A stretch of 64,000 nt of DNA from GWE2-42-39 sp963662895 (lineage in GTDB: Bacteria; Bacteroidota; Bacteroidia; Bacteroidales; Prolixibacteraceae), in NCBI GenBank assembly GCA_963662895.1, contig OY759981.1:682001-746000 (forward strand). Direction: 5' to 3'. The notes under the pieces are model-generated. The model was not told where the DNA came from. It saw nothing but the letters and a program-made list of their open reading frames with translations, and did no database searches. Positions within the stretch are counted from its first letter, which is position 1; each line of letters opens with the position of its first letter. A program made the position numbers and the translations under genes. This document shows positions 27,732-36,615 of the stretch, piece by piece.

Positions 27732-28715
27732 ATGTTGCTCAGAGTACTTAAAACCAACCAGGCATATCATTTCATCCTGATCCCGATGATGGCAGTACTG
27801 CTTTGGCTGCCTTCCCTGATTAAGCCTGAGACCTACCTTTTTTATTCAGGAGAAGATATGATGCCCTTGTACCGTCCGGTTGCATGGCTGATGGCCCGGA
27901 GTAAATTTCTGAATAGCATTATTCCCCTGGTCATGTTGATTTTGCTGTCTTTTCTTACTATCCGTCTGAATATCCAGTATGCCTTTATCCGGGTGCGTAC
28001 CTTTCTGCCTGCCAGTCTGCTGATTTTTATTACCAGCGGTCTGCTTAGTATGCATGCCATGCACCCCGTTTATTTTGCGGTTTTCTTTTTGCTGTTTGCC
28101 ATCGATCGTATTTTCGATTCGTATGAGAAAACCAAAATACACTCGAATGCCTTTGATGCCGGGTTGCTAATATCCATTGGTTCATTATTCTACATGAACC
28201 TGCTGTTCTTTTTTCCTATCGTCTGGATCGGGCTCTTTATAATCCACAGGCAAATTAGATGGCGTGACTTTGTTCTGCCGTTGTTTGGATTATTGTTGCC
28301 CTGGCTGTTTACCTTTACCGGCTATTTCTTTTCAAAGAATTTTCCGGATTTTCTCATCATTCTTGACAGAAATATTTTTTCCGCGAATAACATTCTGACC
28401 GGGAAGATTCCACTTCAGGTTTATCTGGGCTTACTGATCCTGATTACCTTGTTAAGCAGCATTTTTTTCCTGGCTCAATATGTTGAAAAGAAGATCAGTT
28501 CCCGTAAATTCTTCCAGGTTTTCTTCTTTGTGTTTTTGATATCGCTGATTCTTATTGTAGCCGTTCCGGCAGTTTCACAGGAGATATTCATCATCCTGGC
28601 GGTACCGCTTTCCTTTCTGATATCCAACTACCTGGTCTTTATGAAACGGAAATTTTGGGGAGAAGTTATTCTTTATTTGCTGCTTAGCGTAGTTATATAT
28701 TTGCAATTTGTATAA
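27732..28715 (+). CDS. DUF6427-family membrane protein
   Basis: The 327-residue protein is started at ATG 27732; an in-frame TTG at 27714 would add six residues. It has about nine hydrophobic helices and features of the DUF6427 family, a conserved but uncharacterised inner-membrane protein of Bacteroidota (LLRVLKTNQAYHF, later NLLFFFPIVWIGLFIIHRQ). The stop is immediately followed by the carbamoyltransferase start, so both belong to one operon. Confidence 0.75.
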   Translation: MLLRVLKTNQAYHFILIPMMAVLLWLPSLIKPETYLFYSGEDMMPLYRPVAWLMARSKFLNSIIPLVMLILLSFLTIRLNIQYAFIRVRTFLPASLLIFITSGLLSMHAMHPVYFAVFFLLFAIDRIFDSYEKTKIHSNAFDAGLLISIGSLFYMNLLFFFPIVWIGLFIIHRQIRWRDFVLPLFGLLLPWLFTFTGYFFSKNFPDFLIILDRNIFSANNILTGKIPLQVYLGLLILITLLSSIFFLAQYVEKKISSRKFFQVFFFVFLISLILIVAVPAVSQEIFIILAVPLSFLISNYLVFMKRKFWGEVILYLLLSVVIYLQFV

Positions 28716-28716
28716 A

Positions 28717-30366
28717 ATGGATTCATCGAAAGCGACACTGGCGATTTATGGCATCCAGGATCGTTTCGATTACAGGTTTCCTTTATATGTACACGATCAC
28801 AACCTTTGCATCATGGAGGACGGAAAGGTTCGCGAATTCTTACAACTGGAGCGTATCAGCCGCCAAAAGCGTGATAACAGGTTGCACGAAAAATTATATT
28901 CTATCCTGAAAGAAAAGAAATTACTGTCCGAAGAATTTGACCTGGTTTTTGTGGATAATGTCGTTGGACGAACCTTCTTAACCCCTCGTGGGGATGCCCG
29001 TTTCGAAGCTCCATTGAATTCCGGGCTGGCCACTTACCCGGAAGAAGGCCGTTGTTGGTGGTTTGGACGCGAAAACAGGGCCTGGGCTTTAAACCATGAG
29101 CTTGCCCATGTTTTCTCATGTCTTCCTTTCTTCGGAAATTTCAGGGAAAACAGTCTGCTGGTACATTTCGACGGAGGGGCAAGCAATAGCAATTTTTCGG
29201 CATGGACATTCAAAAACGGGCAAATCCATTTGTGTGAATATCACTGGAAACTGAAAAAACTGAGTTCCTTATTCAATGCCAACGCACTTGTTTTTGCTGT
29301 CATTGGTGCCCGGCTGGCAGATCAAAATGCGGTGCCCGGGAAAATGATGGGGCTTGCCGGGCATGGAACTTACAGGCCTGAACTGGAAGAATGGCTTTCG
29401 AAACACGATTATTTCGGGAATATATGGGGCCGCAAGTCGGTGTTTTTCCGGGAAGCAAAAAAAACATTTAATATTGAAATAAAGTCTTTCGATCAGAAAA
29501 GTCCTTTTATTCAGGATGTGGTGGCTACCCTGCACCGGATTTTTGTAAACGAAACAGTACGCGTTTTCCGGAGGTTGAAAGAACAAACCGGCTGTGAATA
29601 TCTGTATTATACAGGAGGCTGTGCACTTAACATTGTTACTAATGCAGAACTGGTGAAAAGCGGACTTTTTACGGATATTTTTATCCCGCCCTGCACCGAA
29701 GATTCAGGGTTGGCCCTCGGGGCTGCTGCTTTTGTAGAATGGATCAAACATGGGGAAATAAAACAGCATTCGCCGTATCTTAATAACTGGAATTTAGAGA
29801 CGGAAGCCTTCCGTTATTCCAAAGAAGATATAAAAAACTGTGCCCGGGTGCTGGCCAAAGGCGGAGTAATCGGCATTTGTAATGGTTACGGGGAAGCAGG
29901 CCCCCGCGCTTTAGGGAACAGGAGCTTGCTGTGTCTTGCTGATTCACGAAAGCTGGCCCGGAAAGTAAGTATGCAGCATAAAGGCCGTGAGTGGTACCGG
30001 CCTGTCGCTCCTGTGATGCTCGAAAAAAACAGTTGTTGGTTTACCGGTCTTGAAACAATCCATCACCTCAGTAAATACATGCTGCTCGATTTTCCTGTCC
30101 TTCCCGAAAAACAAAGTGAATTGGAAGGGGCTGTTCATACTGATGGTACTGCCCGTATACAAACGGTTTTTTCACGGGAGGAAAATCCATACTTATGGGA
30201 TTTACTCAGCTACCTCGATGAAAATTATCATGTCAAAGCCCTTATCAACACCTCTTTTAATAGCCGGGGTAAGCCGATCGTACATACCGGCGATGATGCC
30301 CTTCATGCTGCCCGGGACATGGGAATTGACGGAGTTGTGATTAACGGAAAGCCAGAGTTGTTCTGA
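28717..30366 (+). CDS. Carbamoyltransferase (NodU/CmcH/TobZ family)
   Basis: The 549-residue protein starts at ATG 28717, two bases after the previous stop. It has the N-terminal Kae1-like nucleotide fold with the metal-binding NHELAHV, DGGASNSNF, the TGGCALN loop, and the C-terminal Sua5-like part with GEAGPRALGNRSLL and NTSFNSRGKPIV. These enzymes use carbamoyl phosphate and ATP to carbamoylate hydroxyl groups of glycans, antibiotics or nodulation factors. The acceptor is unknown; the neighbouring membrane protein gives no direct clue. Confidence 0.88.
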   Translation: MDSSKATLAIYGIQDRFDYRFPLYVHDHNLCIMEDGKVREFLQLERISRQKRDNRLHEKLYSILKEKKLLSEEFDLVFVDNVVGRTFLTPRGDARFEAPLNSGLATYPEEGRCWWFGRENRAWALNHELAHVFSCLPFFGNFRENSLLVHFDGGASNSNFSAWTFKNGQIHLCEYHWKLKKLSSLFNANALVFAVIGARLADQNAVPGKMMGLAGHGTYRPELEEWLSKHDYFGNIWGRKSVFFREAKKTFNIEIKSFDQKSPFIQDVVATLHRIFVNETVRVFRRLKEQTGCEYLYYTGGCALNIVTNAELVKSGLFTDIFIPPCTEDSGLALGAAAFVEWIKHGEIKQHSPYLNNWNLETEAFRYSKEDIKNCARVLAKGGVIGICNGYGEAGPRALGNRSLLCLADSRKLARKVSMQHKGREWYRPVAPVMLEKNSCWFTGLETIHHLSKYMLLDFPVLPEKQSELEGAVHTDGTARIQTVFSREENPYLWDLLSYLDENYHVKALINTSFNSRGKPIVHTGDDALHAARDMGIDGVVINGKPELF

Positions 30367-30412
30367 TAAAATTCCTTGACACTAATGATATTCCCCTTTT
30401 GCCTGTTGTTTT

Positions 30413-31513
30413 TCATGCATGGAACACCAGTAAAGGTATTTCTGTATGAAAAAGCATTTCTTTCGCGATACTTGGGTTAAAAATACGGGTGATCATGTTC
30501 CGTTTATGAGTAGTCAGCGAAAGAATGTCGATCTCATGTTTTTTTATGTAAGTTTCCAGTTTTTGCAAAAGATCTTCACCTTGCAGGTATACGCATTCCA
30601 GATCAGTGTGCATATGTCTGCGTTTCAGCACCTCTTTCATGCCTTCGAGCTTGGCTAAATTCCAGGTTGCACCGTCTTTCCGGCCTACATGTAAACAGTA
30701 AATTTTAACGCTGAACGGGCGTAATAACGACATTAATTTGTCGATGGAAATAAAGTCTTTTTCGTCGAAATTGGTTGCATACACTATTCTTTTCAGTTTG
30801 TTGAGATGAAGCCGTTTTACTTTTTCAGGGATTGCCAGTACCGGTACTTTGGCACGGGCAATAATGTCGGCAGTAAGGGTACCCATCAGGTCGTCGTGAA
30901 TGGTATGCCGGCCTTTGCTGGCCATTATAATTAACCGTGGTGGATGCTCCTGTGTGTATTCCAGAATGTCTTCCTCCTCACGGCCCATTTTCATGATAAA
31001 TTCCGATTCCACCTCCTCCCATTTTTCCTTTCCTGTTTCTTCAACCAGTTCAGACAGAAATTTCTGATACTTTTCCTGCGATTCTTTCTCCCTGTTTTCC
31101 AACGGTACAAAAATTCCCGGATCGTAGCTGATAAAATCGGTGTAGGGGACAGCATAATAATCAGGCTGCGGTATCACGTGAAAAAATACGAGTTTGGAAT
31201 TCAGTTTATAGGCTATTTCAAAGGCTGCGATGGCGGCCTTCATCGAAAATTTTGAAAAATCAATTGGTACCAGGATGGTATTCTCTGTCTGTCTGGCAAT
31301 AGTTTCTACTTTACCCATCATTCGGTTTAGTATCGATAAAGCCTTCTTTATATCCTTTTCCGCAATGCGTACCCTCACTCCGGTTGCCACTGCCCCCTGT
31401 ATCAGGTTTATGTTTTCAAGGTAGCATTCAATTCCTTCAGCTTCCATCAATTCACGCAGAATTTCCGCTTTGGAATACGGTAATAAGGCAATGGTTGTTA
31501 GTTTATCTTCCAT
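30413..31513 (-). CDS. DUF2007 plus tandem universal stress protein domains
   Basis: The 366-residue protein joins a DUF2007-like signal-transducing domain (about 1-68, with LMEAEGIECYLENINLIQG) to two Usp domains (about 75-208 and 218-365). The first Usp keeps the nucleotide-binding G-2-G-9-G type pattern (ASKGRH and LMGTLTADIIARAKVPVLAI); the second is less conserved. It is cytoplasmic and probably binds ATP or AMP under stress. The fusion of DUF2007 to Usp repeats is unusual in my experience. Confidence 0.82.
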   Translation of the reverse strand: MEDKLTTIALLPYSKAEILRELMEAEGIECYLENINLIQGAVATGVRVRIAEKDIKKALSILNRMMGKVETIARQTENTILVPIDFSKFSMKAAIAAFEIAYKLNSKLVFFHVIPQPDYYAVPYTDFISYDPGIFVPLENREKESQEKYQKFLSELVEETGKEKWEEVESEFIMKMGREEEDILEYTQEHPPRLIIMASKGRHTIHDDLMGTLTADIIARAKVPVLAIPEKVKRLHLNKLKRIVYATNFDEKDFISIDKLMSLLRPFSVKIYCLHVGRKDGATWNLAKLEGMKEVLKRRHMHTDLECVYLQGEDLLQKLETYIKKHEIDILSLTTHKRNMITRIFNPSIAKEMLFHTEIPLLVFHA

Positions 31514-31677
31514 GGCTATTAATTTTAAGGTTAAGAACGAAAAAAGAGTCTACATTTTCTTTTTCGTATTTTACTTAAATATGTTACCGAAAAGCTATCT
31601 TATTTATGAAAGAATATGATTCTTACCTGTTGTCCTTTAACCAAACGGAATGCCGGTTGCTGGAATGTTTCCTGTTA

Positions 31678-33294
31678 TTAAAATTTTTCGTCGTATTTCG
31701 TCCAAAGTTTGTCTCCCAGTTTCCATGCCTGATCCACAGCTTTGGCTCCTTGTTCGTTTGAGTAACTGTTTAAATATTCAATTGCTTTGTCCGGTTTTTG
31801 TTTATAAAGTATTAATGCTTTCTGCTCGATATCAGCTTGATTTTGCAGCCAGCTTTGCTGCATTGGTCCCCATACAGCATCCAGATCTTTATGCATGTCG
31901 CCCCAGCGTTGGGCAGCGAGTGTCCCCAGCCGGTTAAATGCCCACCATGCCGATTTTGTGGTGTAACCATTGGGACGTCCCGGTGTCTTATATGGTTCAG
32001 GCAAATCGGTCACACTGCAATAGATTGGTACATAAACCGAACTGGCCACATTATCCTGTGCTAACCAAACCAGTCCGCCGATGGCATCGGGTAACCAGTC
32101 GCGGCATTGAATAATAGTAGCATACATCGTATACCACCGAGCGATGGTACGTTCACCCAGAAAGTCGATGTTGCCGCTTTTTTTATCCACATGATACCAG
32201 CCTCCGCTCACGTTGTGCAAAGGCAGTTCTTCGTAAGGCATGAAAGGGTTGGCCAACGGAGAGATCACCTGTTTCCCTTCTTTGTCTTTGACGGTTATAT
32301 TCCGGCGCATATCGTAAGGGGTACCTTCGTAATAATCTTTAAAAATTGAAATCAGTTTTTCCATCGAAACAGGTTCGTCCGGTTTCACAGAGAATGGATA
32401 GTCCTGTGCGTTTGGATCAAGTTCCAACGAAGGCGCCAACAGGTCGAAGATACGCCATTCCCTGCGACGTGAGGCAACCGACTTGCGAGTGCCGGGTGCA
32501 TAAACATAACACCATCGGAAAGTTTCACCATCTTTCCACCATCCGTTTTCCCTGGCAACTTCATAAATGTTTTCCGACGCCATGAAATAATCAGGGTTGC
32601 TAAGATCAACGTCTCTAATGGTACTTGCATTTACGTTGCAGGCCACATGATCATCAGGAACCCGTTGTGCGACCCAAACTCCCCCGGTTTTTCCTTTTCC
32701 GGGACCGACCACTTCTAAATGCCAGACTTCATCGGGATCGGCGATGGTAAGGCACTCTCCGGAATCATTCCATCCGTATTGCTTAATTAGTTCGCCAGCC
32801 ATCTTTATGGCATCGCGTGCGGTTGTATTCCGTTCCAGCATCAGGCGGCATAAACGCTGACAATCGATCAATCCCTGATCTGAATGAAGTTCACTTCTTC
32901 CCCCAAAGGTCGATTCGCCAATTCCAAGCTGGTGTTCATTCATACACGGATAGGCCGTGTTCAGAAAAGCAAATGTATGTCTAACCTGCGGAATCTCCCC
33001 GATTTGGACATGTTTGTTTGTTGGCATTTCAAAATCGTAGCAGGCTTCCCGTTTATACATGGGGGCCATATCATTTTTTTTATAATCCCTGGCCGGAACA
33101 ACATCCGCCCATGAACGGGTACGGTGGCTGTCGTCGGTATGTGAAGTGATCACACTGCCATCAGCACTGGCTTCTTTTCCTACTGTTATAGAGGTGCATC
33201 CGTCCGGAAATTCATAAACCCAATCCGATTTATCTTGTGCGGACAAAGAAAATATTAATATAATGCCAAAGGCTGTGAAAATAAGTCTGCTCAT
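31678..33294 (-). CDS. C69-family dipeptidase
   Basis: The start is taken at ATG 33294, where a signal peptide begins (MSRLIFTAFGIILIFSLSAQ); the frame extends upstream to 33417 with a polar stretch that is less likely. The 538-residue protein is a peptidase U34/C69 Ntn-hydrolase: the catalytic Cys in DGCTSITVGK follows the signal peptide, and SVITSHTDDSH and GIGESTF are typical. It should hydrolyse dipeptides in the periplasm. It is transcribed alone. Confidence 0.9.
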   Translation of the reverse strand: MSRLIFTAFGIILIFSLSAQDKSDWVYEFPDGCTSITVGKEASADGSVITSHTDDSHRTRSWADVVPARDYKKNDMAPMYKREACYDFEMPTNKHVQIGEIPQVRHTFAFLNTAYPCMNEHQLGIGESTFGGRSELHSDQGLIDCQRLCRLMLERNTTARDAIKMAGELIKQYGWNDSGECLTIADPDEVWHLEVVGPGKGKTGGVWVAQRVPDDHVACNVNASTIRDVDLSNPDYFMASENIYEVARENGWWKDGETFRWCYVYAPGTRKSVASRRREWRIFDLLAPSLELDPNAQDYPFSVKPDEPVSMEKLISIFKDYYEGTPYDMRRNITVKDKEGKQVISPLANPFMPYEELPLHNVSGGWYHVDKKSGNIDFLGERTIARWYTMYATIIQCRDWLPDAIGGLVWLAQDNVASSVYVPIYCSVTDLPEPYKTPGRPNGYTTKSAWWAFNRLGTLAAQRWGDMHKDLDAVWGPMQQSWLQNQADIEQKALILYKQKPDKAIEYLNSYSNEQGAKAVDQAWKLGDKLWTKYDEKF

Positions 33295-33442
33295 AATAAT
33301 TCGATTTAATTTGTTCCGAAAATAAAAAAAATGAGCGAGCCAATCACGGATAATTATCAGAAAAGCCTGTATTACGGTGTTATACTTATAAATTCTTTCT
33401 GAAAATGGAGAAATCATATTCAGGGGCTAATAACATATTTTT

Positions 33443-33450
33443 TACCTTTG
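33443..33450 (+). promoter_or_regulatory. -7 box of pyrH
   Basis: TACCTTTG fits TAnnTTTG, 20 bases before the ATG of pyrH. The -33 region is poorly conserved. Confidence 0.5.
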
Positions 33451-33469
33451 CAAAAACTTTTTTCAGAAC

Positions 33470-34180
33470 ATGGTACAATTCAAACGGATATTACTAAAAC
33501 TTAGCGGTGAATCGCTAATGGGTGATCAACAATATGGCATCGACCAACAACGTTTGGCTGATTATGCAGAACAGATCAAAGATATTACAGAGATGGGCAT
33601 TCAGGTAGGAATTGTCATCGGTGGGGGTAATATTTTTCGGGGCCTTAGTGGTGCAGCCCAAGGGGTCGACCGTGTGAAAGGCGACCAGATGGGAATGCTG
33701 GCAACTGTGATTAATAGTCTGGCCTTGAATTCTGCGCTTACAGCCATAGGCGTAAAATCACGGATACTAACAGCAATCCGGATGGAACCTGTAGGCGAAT
33801 TTTATTCAAAAGACAAGGCTATTGAAGCACTCGAAAGAGGAGAAGTTGCCATCTTTTCAGCCGGGACAGGAAACCCGTACTTTACTACCGATACCACTTC
33901 GTCGCTTCGCGGTATTGAAATTGGAGCTGATATTATGTTGAAAGGGACCCGGGTGGATGGTATCTACACTGCCGATCCTGAAAAAGATCCTGCTGCTGTT
34001 AAATTTAATGAAATTACGTTTGACGAAATTTACAGCAGGGGGCTTAAGATTATGGATTTGACTGCTACGACCATGTGTAAGGAAAACAATTTACCGGTGG
34101 TGGTTTTTAATATGGATCAAAAGGGAAACCTGAAAAAACTACTCTCCGGCGAACAAATAGGAACGTTTGTAAGGCCATAA
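33470..34180 (+). CDS. pyrH: UMP kinase
   Basis: It phosphorylates UMP to UDP in pyrimidine nucleotide synthesis. The 236-residue protein shows the amino-acid-kinase fold: LKLSGESLMG at the N-terminus, GGGNIFRG, TTDTTSSLRGIEIGADIMLKGT cut into typical segments, and DGIYTADPEKDP. Length is normal. It lies before frr, the common bacterial order. Confidence 0.96.
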   Translation: MVQFKRILLKLSGESLMGDQQYGIDQQRLADYAEQIKDITEMGIQVGIVIGGGNIFRGLSGAAQGVDRVKGDQMGMLATVINSLALNSALTAIGVKSRILTAIRMEPVGEFYSKDKAIEALERGEVAIFSAGTGNPYFTTDTTSSLRGIEIGADIMLKGTRVDGIYTADPEKDPAAVKFNEITFDEIYSRGLKIMDLTATTMCKENNLPVVVFNMDQKGNLKKLLSGEQIGTFVRP

Positions 34181-34245
34181 ATATATTTTTTAACACTTTA
34201 AAAAATTTAGAAGATCAGATTCTTAGTATTATTTAATTTTTTCTA

Positions 34246-34253
34246 TATATTTG
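34246..34253 (+). promoter_or_regulatory. -7 box of frr
   Basis: TATATTTG matches TAnnTTTG, 40 bases before the frr ATG, with a weak TTAG at -33 spacing. Confidence 0.5.
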
Positions 34254-34293
34254 CCATCAGCACTTTTAATTTACTGGAAGAGGTTTATTATTT

Positions 34294-34857
34294 ATGCAAG
34301 AAGAAGTAGAAATGGTTTTGGATATGTGTAAAGAAGCAATGGAAAATACCATTGTCCATTTGGAAAACGAATTGGGACATATCCGGGCAGGGAAAGCTTC
34401 TCCGAGAATGTTGGATAGTGTAACCGTTGAGTATTATGGTAGTATGGTGCCGTTGACACAAGTTTCAAATGTAAGTACACCTGATGCACGGACCATTGCC
34501 ATTCAGCCTTGGGAGAAACAAATGATCCCGGTGATTGAAAAAGCAATCATGGCTGCGAATCTTGGATTTAACCCTGATAACAACGGTGAAGTTATACGCA
34601 TCAATATTCCGCCTTTAACAGAAGAGCGGAGACGTGAATTGGTTAAACACGTAAATAAGGAAGGTGAAAATGCAAAAATCAGCCTTCGGAGTGCGAGAAA
34701 AGATTCGAACGAAAGTTTGAAAAAATTGCAGAAGGAAGGTTTGTCTGAGGACTTGGAAAAAGATGCTGAGGTTGAAGTTCAGGAGGTGACCAATAAGTAT
34801 GGTAAAATGGTCGATGACATGCTGAAAAAGAAGAATGACGAAATTTTAAAGATATAA
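34294..34857 (+). CDS. frr: Ribosome recycling factor
   Basis: It releases ribosomes from mRNA after termination together with EF-G. The 187-residue protein has the family marks: ENELGHIRAGKASPRMLD, LTQVSNVSTPDARTI, QPWEKQMIPVIEKAI, and RRELVKHV. Length fits. It has its own promoter-like box between it and pyrH. Confidence 0.96.
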   Translation: MQEEVEMVLDMCKEAMENTIVHLENELGHIRAGKASPRMLDSVTVEYYGSMVPLTQVSNVSTPDARTIAIQPWEKQMIPVIEKAIMAANLGFNPDNNGEVIRINIPPLTEERRRELVKHVNKEGENAKISLRSARKDSNESLKKLQKEGLSEDLEKDAEVEVQEVTNKYGKMVDDMLKKKNDEILKI

Positions 34858-35059
34858 TTGTTTCTAGTTTTCTGTTTTCTGAACATTGTTTAATTGTTTT
34901 CATGGCTTTGAGGCAGCTTGTTGAAGCTGCCTTAATTTTTTGCCTTAATTTAATCTGAATTATTCAGGTTAATATCCAAAAGTATTTTCTGTTTTAAATT
35001 ATTTATTCCCAGTAGAATGAAGAAAGAGTTCTGATCCCTTTCTCAAGGAATATTTTACA

Positions 35060-35126
35060 GACAGGCTCCGGCCCCTGGGTCGGAATGAGGTACAGTTGAG
35101 GTTGCCCGACAACTCCGGAACCTGTC
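35060..35126. other. Structured inverted repeat in the frr-kinase gap
   Basis: In the 328-base gap between the convergent frr and kinase genes, GACAGGCTCCGG (35060-35071) pairs with CCGGAACCTGTC (35115-35126) with one G-T type mismatch, and an inner GTCGG pairs with CCGAC. The region is G/C-richer than its A/T-rich surroundings. No T tract follows directly. No coding frame is supported in the gap. Confidence 0.55.
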
Positions 35127-35185
35127 CTTATTTACGAAAATAGTAATTTTTCGCCGGCCTTATTTATTTTTAGGGATTTTTCGGA

Positions 35186-36196
35186 CTATTTTTTGTTCAA
35201 AATAGATGAAGCTTCCTTCAGTAATTCGGGCCATTGATTTTCCGGTATCTTAGCTCCCATTACCTCAACCACTTTACCCGACAGATATGAACCCAGCTTA
35301 CCCGCTTTCTCCAGCGAGTAACCTTCAGCCAGTGCATATAAAAAACCGGAGGCATAAATATCCCCGGCACCGGTAGTGTCGATACTTTGGGCAGGGATTG
35401 CACAGATTCTTACCAGTTCATCCCCACGCTTAATTAGTGAACCTTTTGCGCCTGTTTTAACAACAGCAATCTCACATATGCCGGCAATGGAATGCAATGC
35501 TTGCTCAGGTTCCAGACCGGTAAATGATTTGGCTTCCTCTTCATTGGCAAAAACAATGTCGACATATTTAGCTACCAGGTTTCTCAGGAAGGCCAGGTTT
35601 GCCTCTACCACATTGAAACTGGCCATATCAATAGCAATCTTCAGTTCTTTGTTTTTAGCCATTTTTACAGCAGTCTCAATCAGTCTGTGATTTTGCACCA
35701 GGTATCCTTCAATATGAAGATACCCGTAATCCTTGAAAATTGATTCTGACAGATCGTCGGCATTCAGTTCCATCGCCGCTCCCAGATAGGTTCCGAAAGT
35801 CCGTTCTGAGTCAGGACTGATCAGGGTCGTTGCTTTTCCAGTGCCTGTCTGACTGTACAAAAGGTGTGTCCGTATGTTGTTTTTTTCAAATTCCGATTTG
35901 AAAAAGTTTCCCATCTCATCATGGGCAATTTTTCCCAGATATCCACAGCTTCCCCCCAGCTTGCTAATGCCATGAACAGTGTTGGCAGCCGATCCCCCGG
36001 TTTGAATCTCACGGGGCAGGTGTCGTGCCTCAGTTTGAATCTTTTCGGACAGAGAAGCATCAACCAAGGTCATACTACCTTTAGATAATCCAAATTGTTC
36101 GAGCAACTTATCATCAGAAAGATTGAACATTATGTCAACCAGTGCATTCCCAATACCCAGAATAGCCTTTTTAGAAGGGATTTTGTTTGATTTCAT
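35186..36196 (-). CDS. PfkB-family carbohydrate/nucleoside kinase (adenosine kinase-like)
   Basis: The 336-residue protein has both PfkB signatures: GGSAANTVHGISKLGG (N-terminal) and DTTGAGDIYASGF (C-terminal, catalytic Asp). The overall pattern resembles bacterial adenosine kinases or ribokinase relatives of Bacteroidota. It phosphorylates a sugar or nucleoside hydroxyl with ATP in the cytoplasm. The substrate is not certain from sequence alone. Confidence 0.85.
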   Translation of the reverse strand: MKSNKIPSKKAILGIGNALVDIMFNLSDDKLLEQFGLSKGSMTLVDASLSEKIQTEARHLPREIQTGGSAANTVHGISKLGGSCGYLGKIAHDEMGNFFKSEFEKNNIRTHLLYSQTGTGKATTLISPDSERTFGTYLGAAMELNADDLSESIFKDYGYLHIEGYLVQNHRLIETAVKMAKNKELKIAIDMASFNVVEANLAFLRNLVAKYVDIVFANEEEAKSFTGLEPEQALHSIAGICEIAVVKTGAKGSLIKRGDELVRICAIPAQSIDTTGAGDIYASGFLYALAEGYSLEKAGKLGSYLSGKVVEVMGAKIPENQWPELLKEASSILNKK

Positions 36197-36212
36197 TTCA
36201 AAATGTTTTTTG

Positions 36213-36220
36213 CAAAAATA
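36213..36220 (-). promoter_or_regulatory. -7 box of the PfkB-family kinase gene
   Basis: On the minus strand this reads TATTTTTG (TAnnTTTG). It lies 17 bases before the start codon and is divergent from the tRNA promoter box at 36244. Confidence 0.5.
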
Positions 36221-36243
36221 TTTTTTCTTTTCGGAAAAGCTAT

Positions 36244-36251
36244 TATTTTTG
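36244..36251 (+). promoter_or_regulatory. -7 box of tRNA-Asn
   Basis: TATTTTTG, TAnnTTTG consensus, 43 bases before the tRNA. A T-rich run occupies the -33 position. Confidence 0.5.
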
Positions 36252-36293
36252 CAACGCTTTTGTAAAAGCAGTGTTCTTAAATAAAAGAAAAAT

Positions 36294-36367
36294 TCCCTAG
36301 TAGCTCAGTTGGTTAGAGCGGCGGACTGTTAATCCGTAGGTCGTAGGTTCAAGTCCTACCTGGGGAG
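36294..36367 (+). tRNA. tRNA-Asn (anticodon GTT)
   Basis: A full cloverleaf can be folded: acceptor TCCCTAG with CTGGGGA, D stem GCTC/GAGC, anticodon stem GCGGA/TCCGT with loop CTGTTAA (GTT at 36328-36330), T arm GTAGG-TTCAAGT-CCTAC, discriminator G. CCA is not encoded. Confidence 0.96.
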
Positions 36368-36389
36368 CTTTAAAAAATCTAAGACATAA

Positions 36390-36427
36390 AAAACCGCTGG
36401 AATTCAAACAATATTTAGCGGTTTTTT
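36390..36427 (+). terminator. Terminator after tRNA-Asn
   Basis: The stem AAAACCGCT (36390-36398) with AGCGGTTTT (36417-36425) is followed by a T run. It should end the tRNA transcript. Confidence 0.75.
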
Positions 36428-36615
36428 ATTTAACTGAATCCCCCAAACACCATCTTTTACAAAAAATCACGAGGTACAACTCATAATTTCAATTTAACCG
36501 TTTCCTAATGTCAACTCGCAATTGTCATACGAATTGACTCAACTTGGTTTGTTTGATGTTTATTGTTGGTCAATTAGGAAGCAACCAGTAAAAAGACTTA
36601 AAAATGTTTTTTCAG

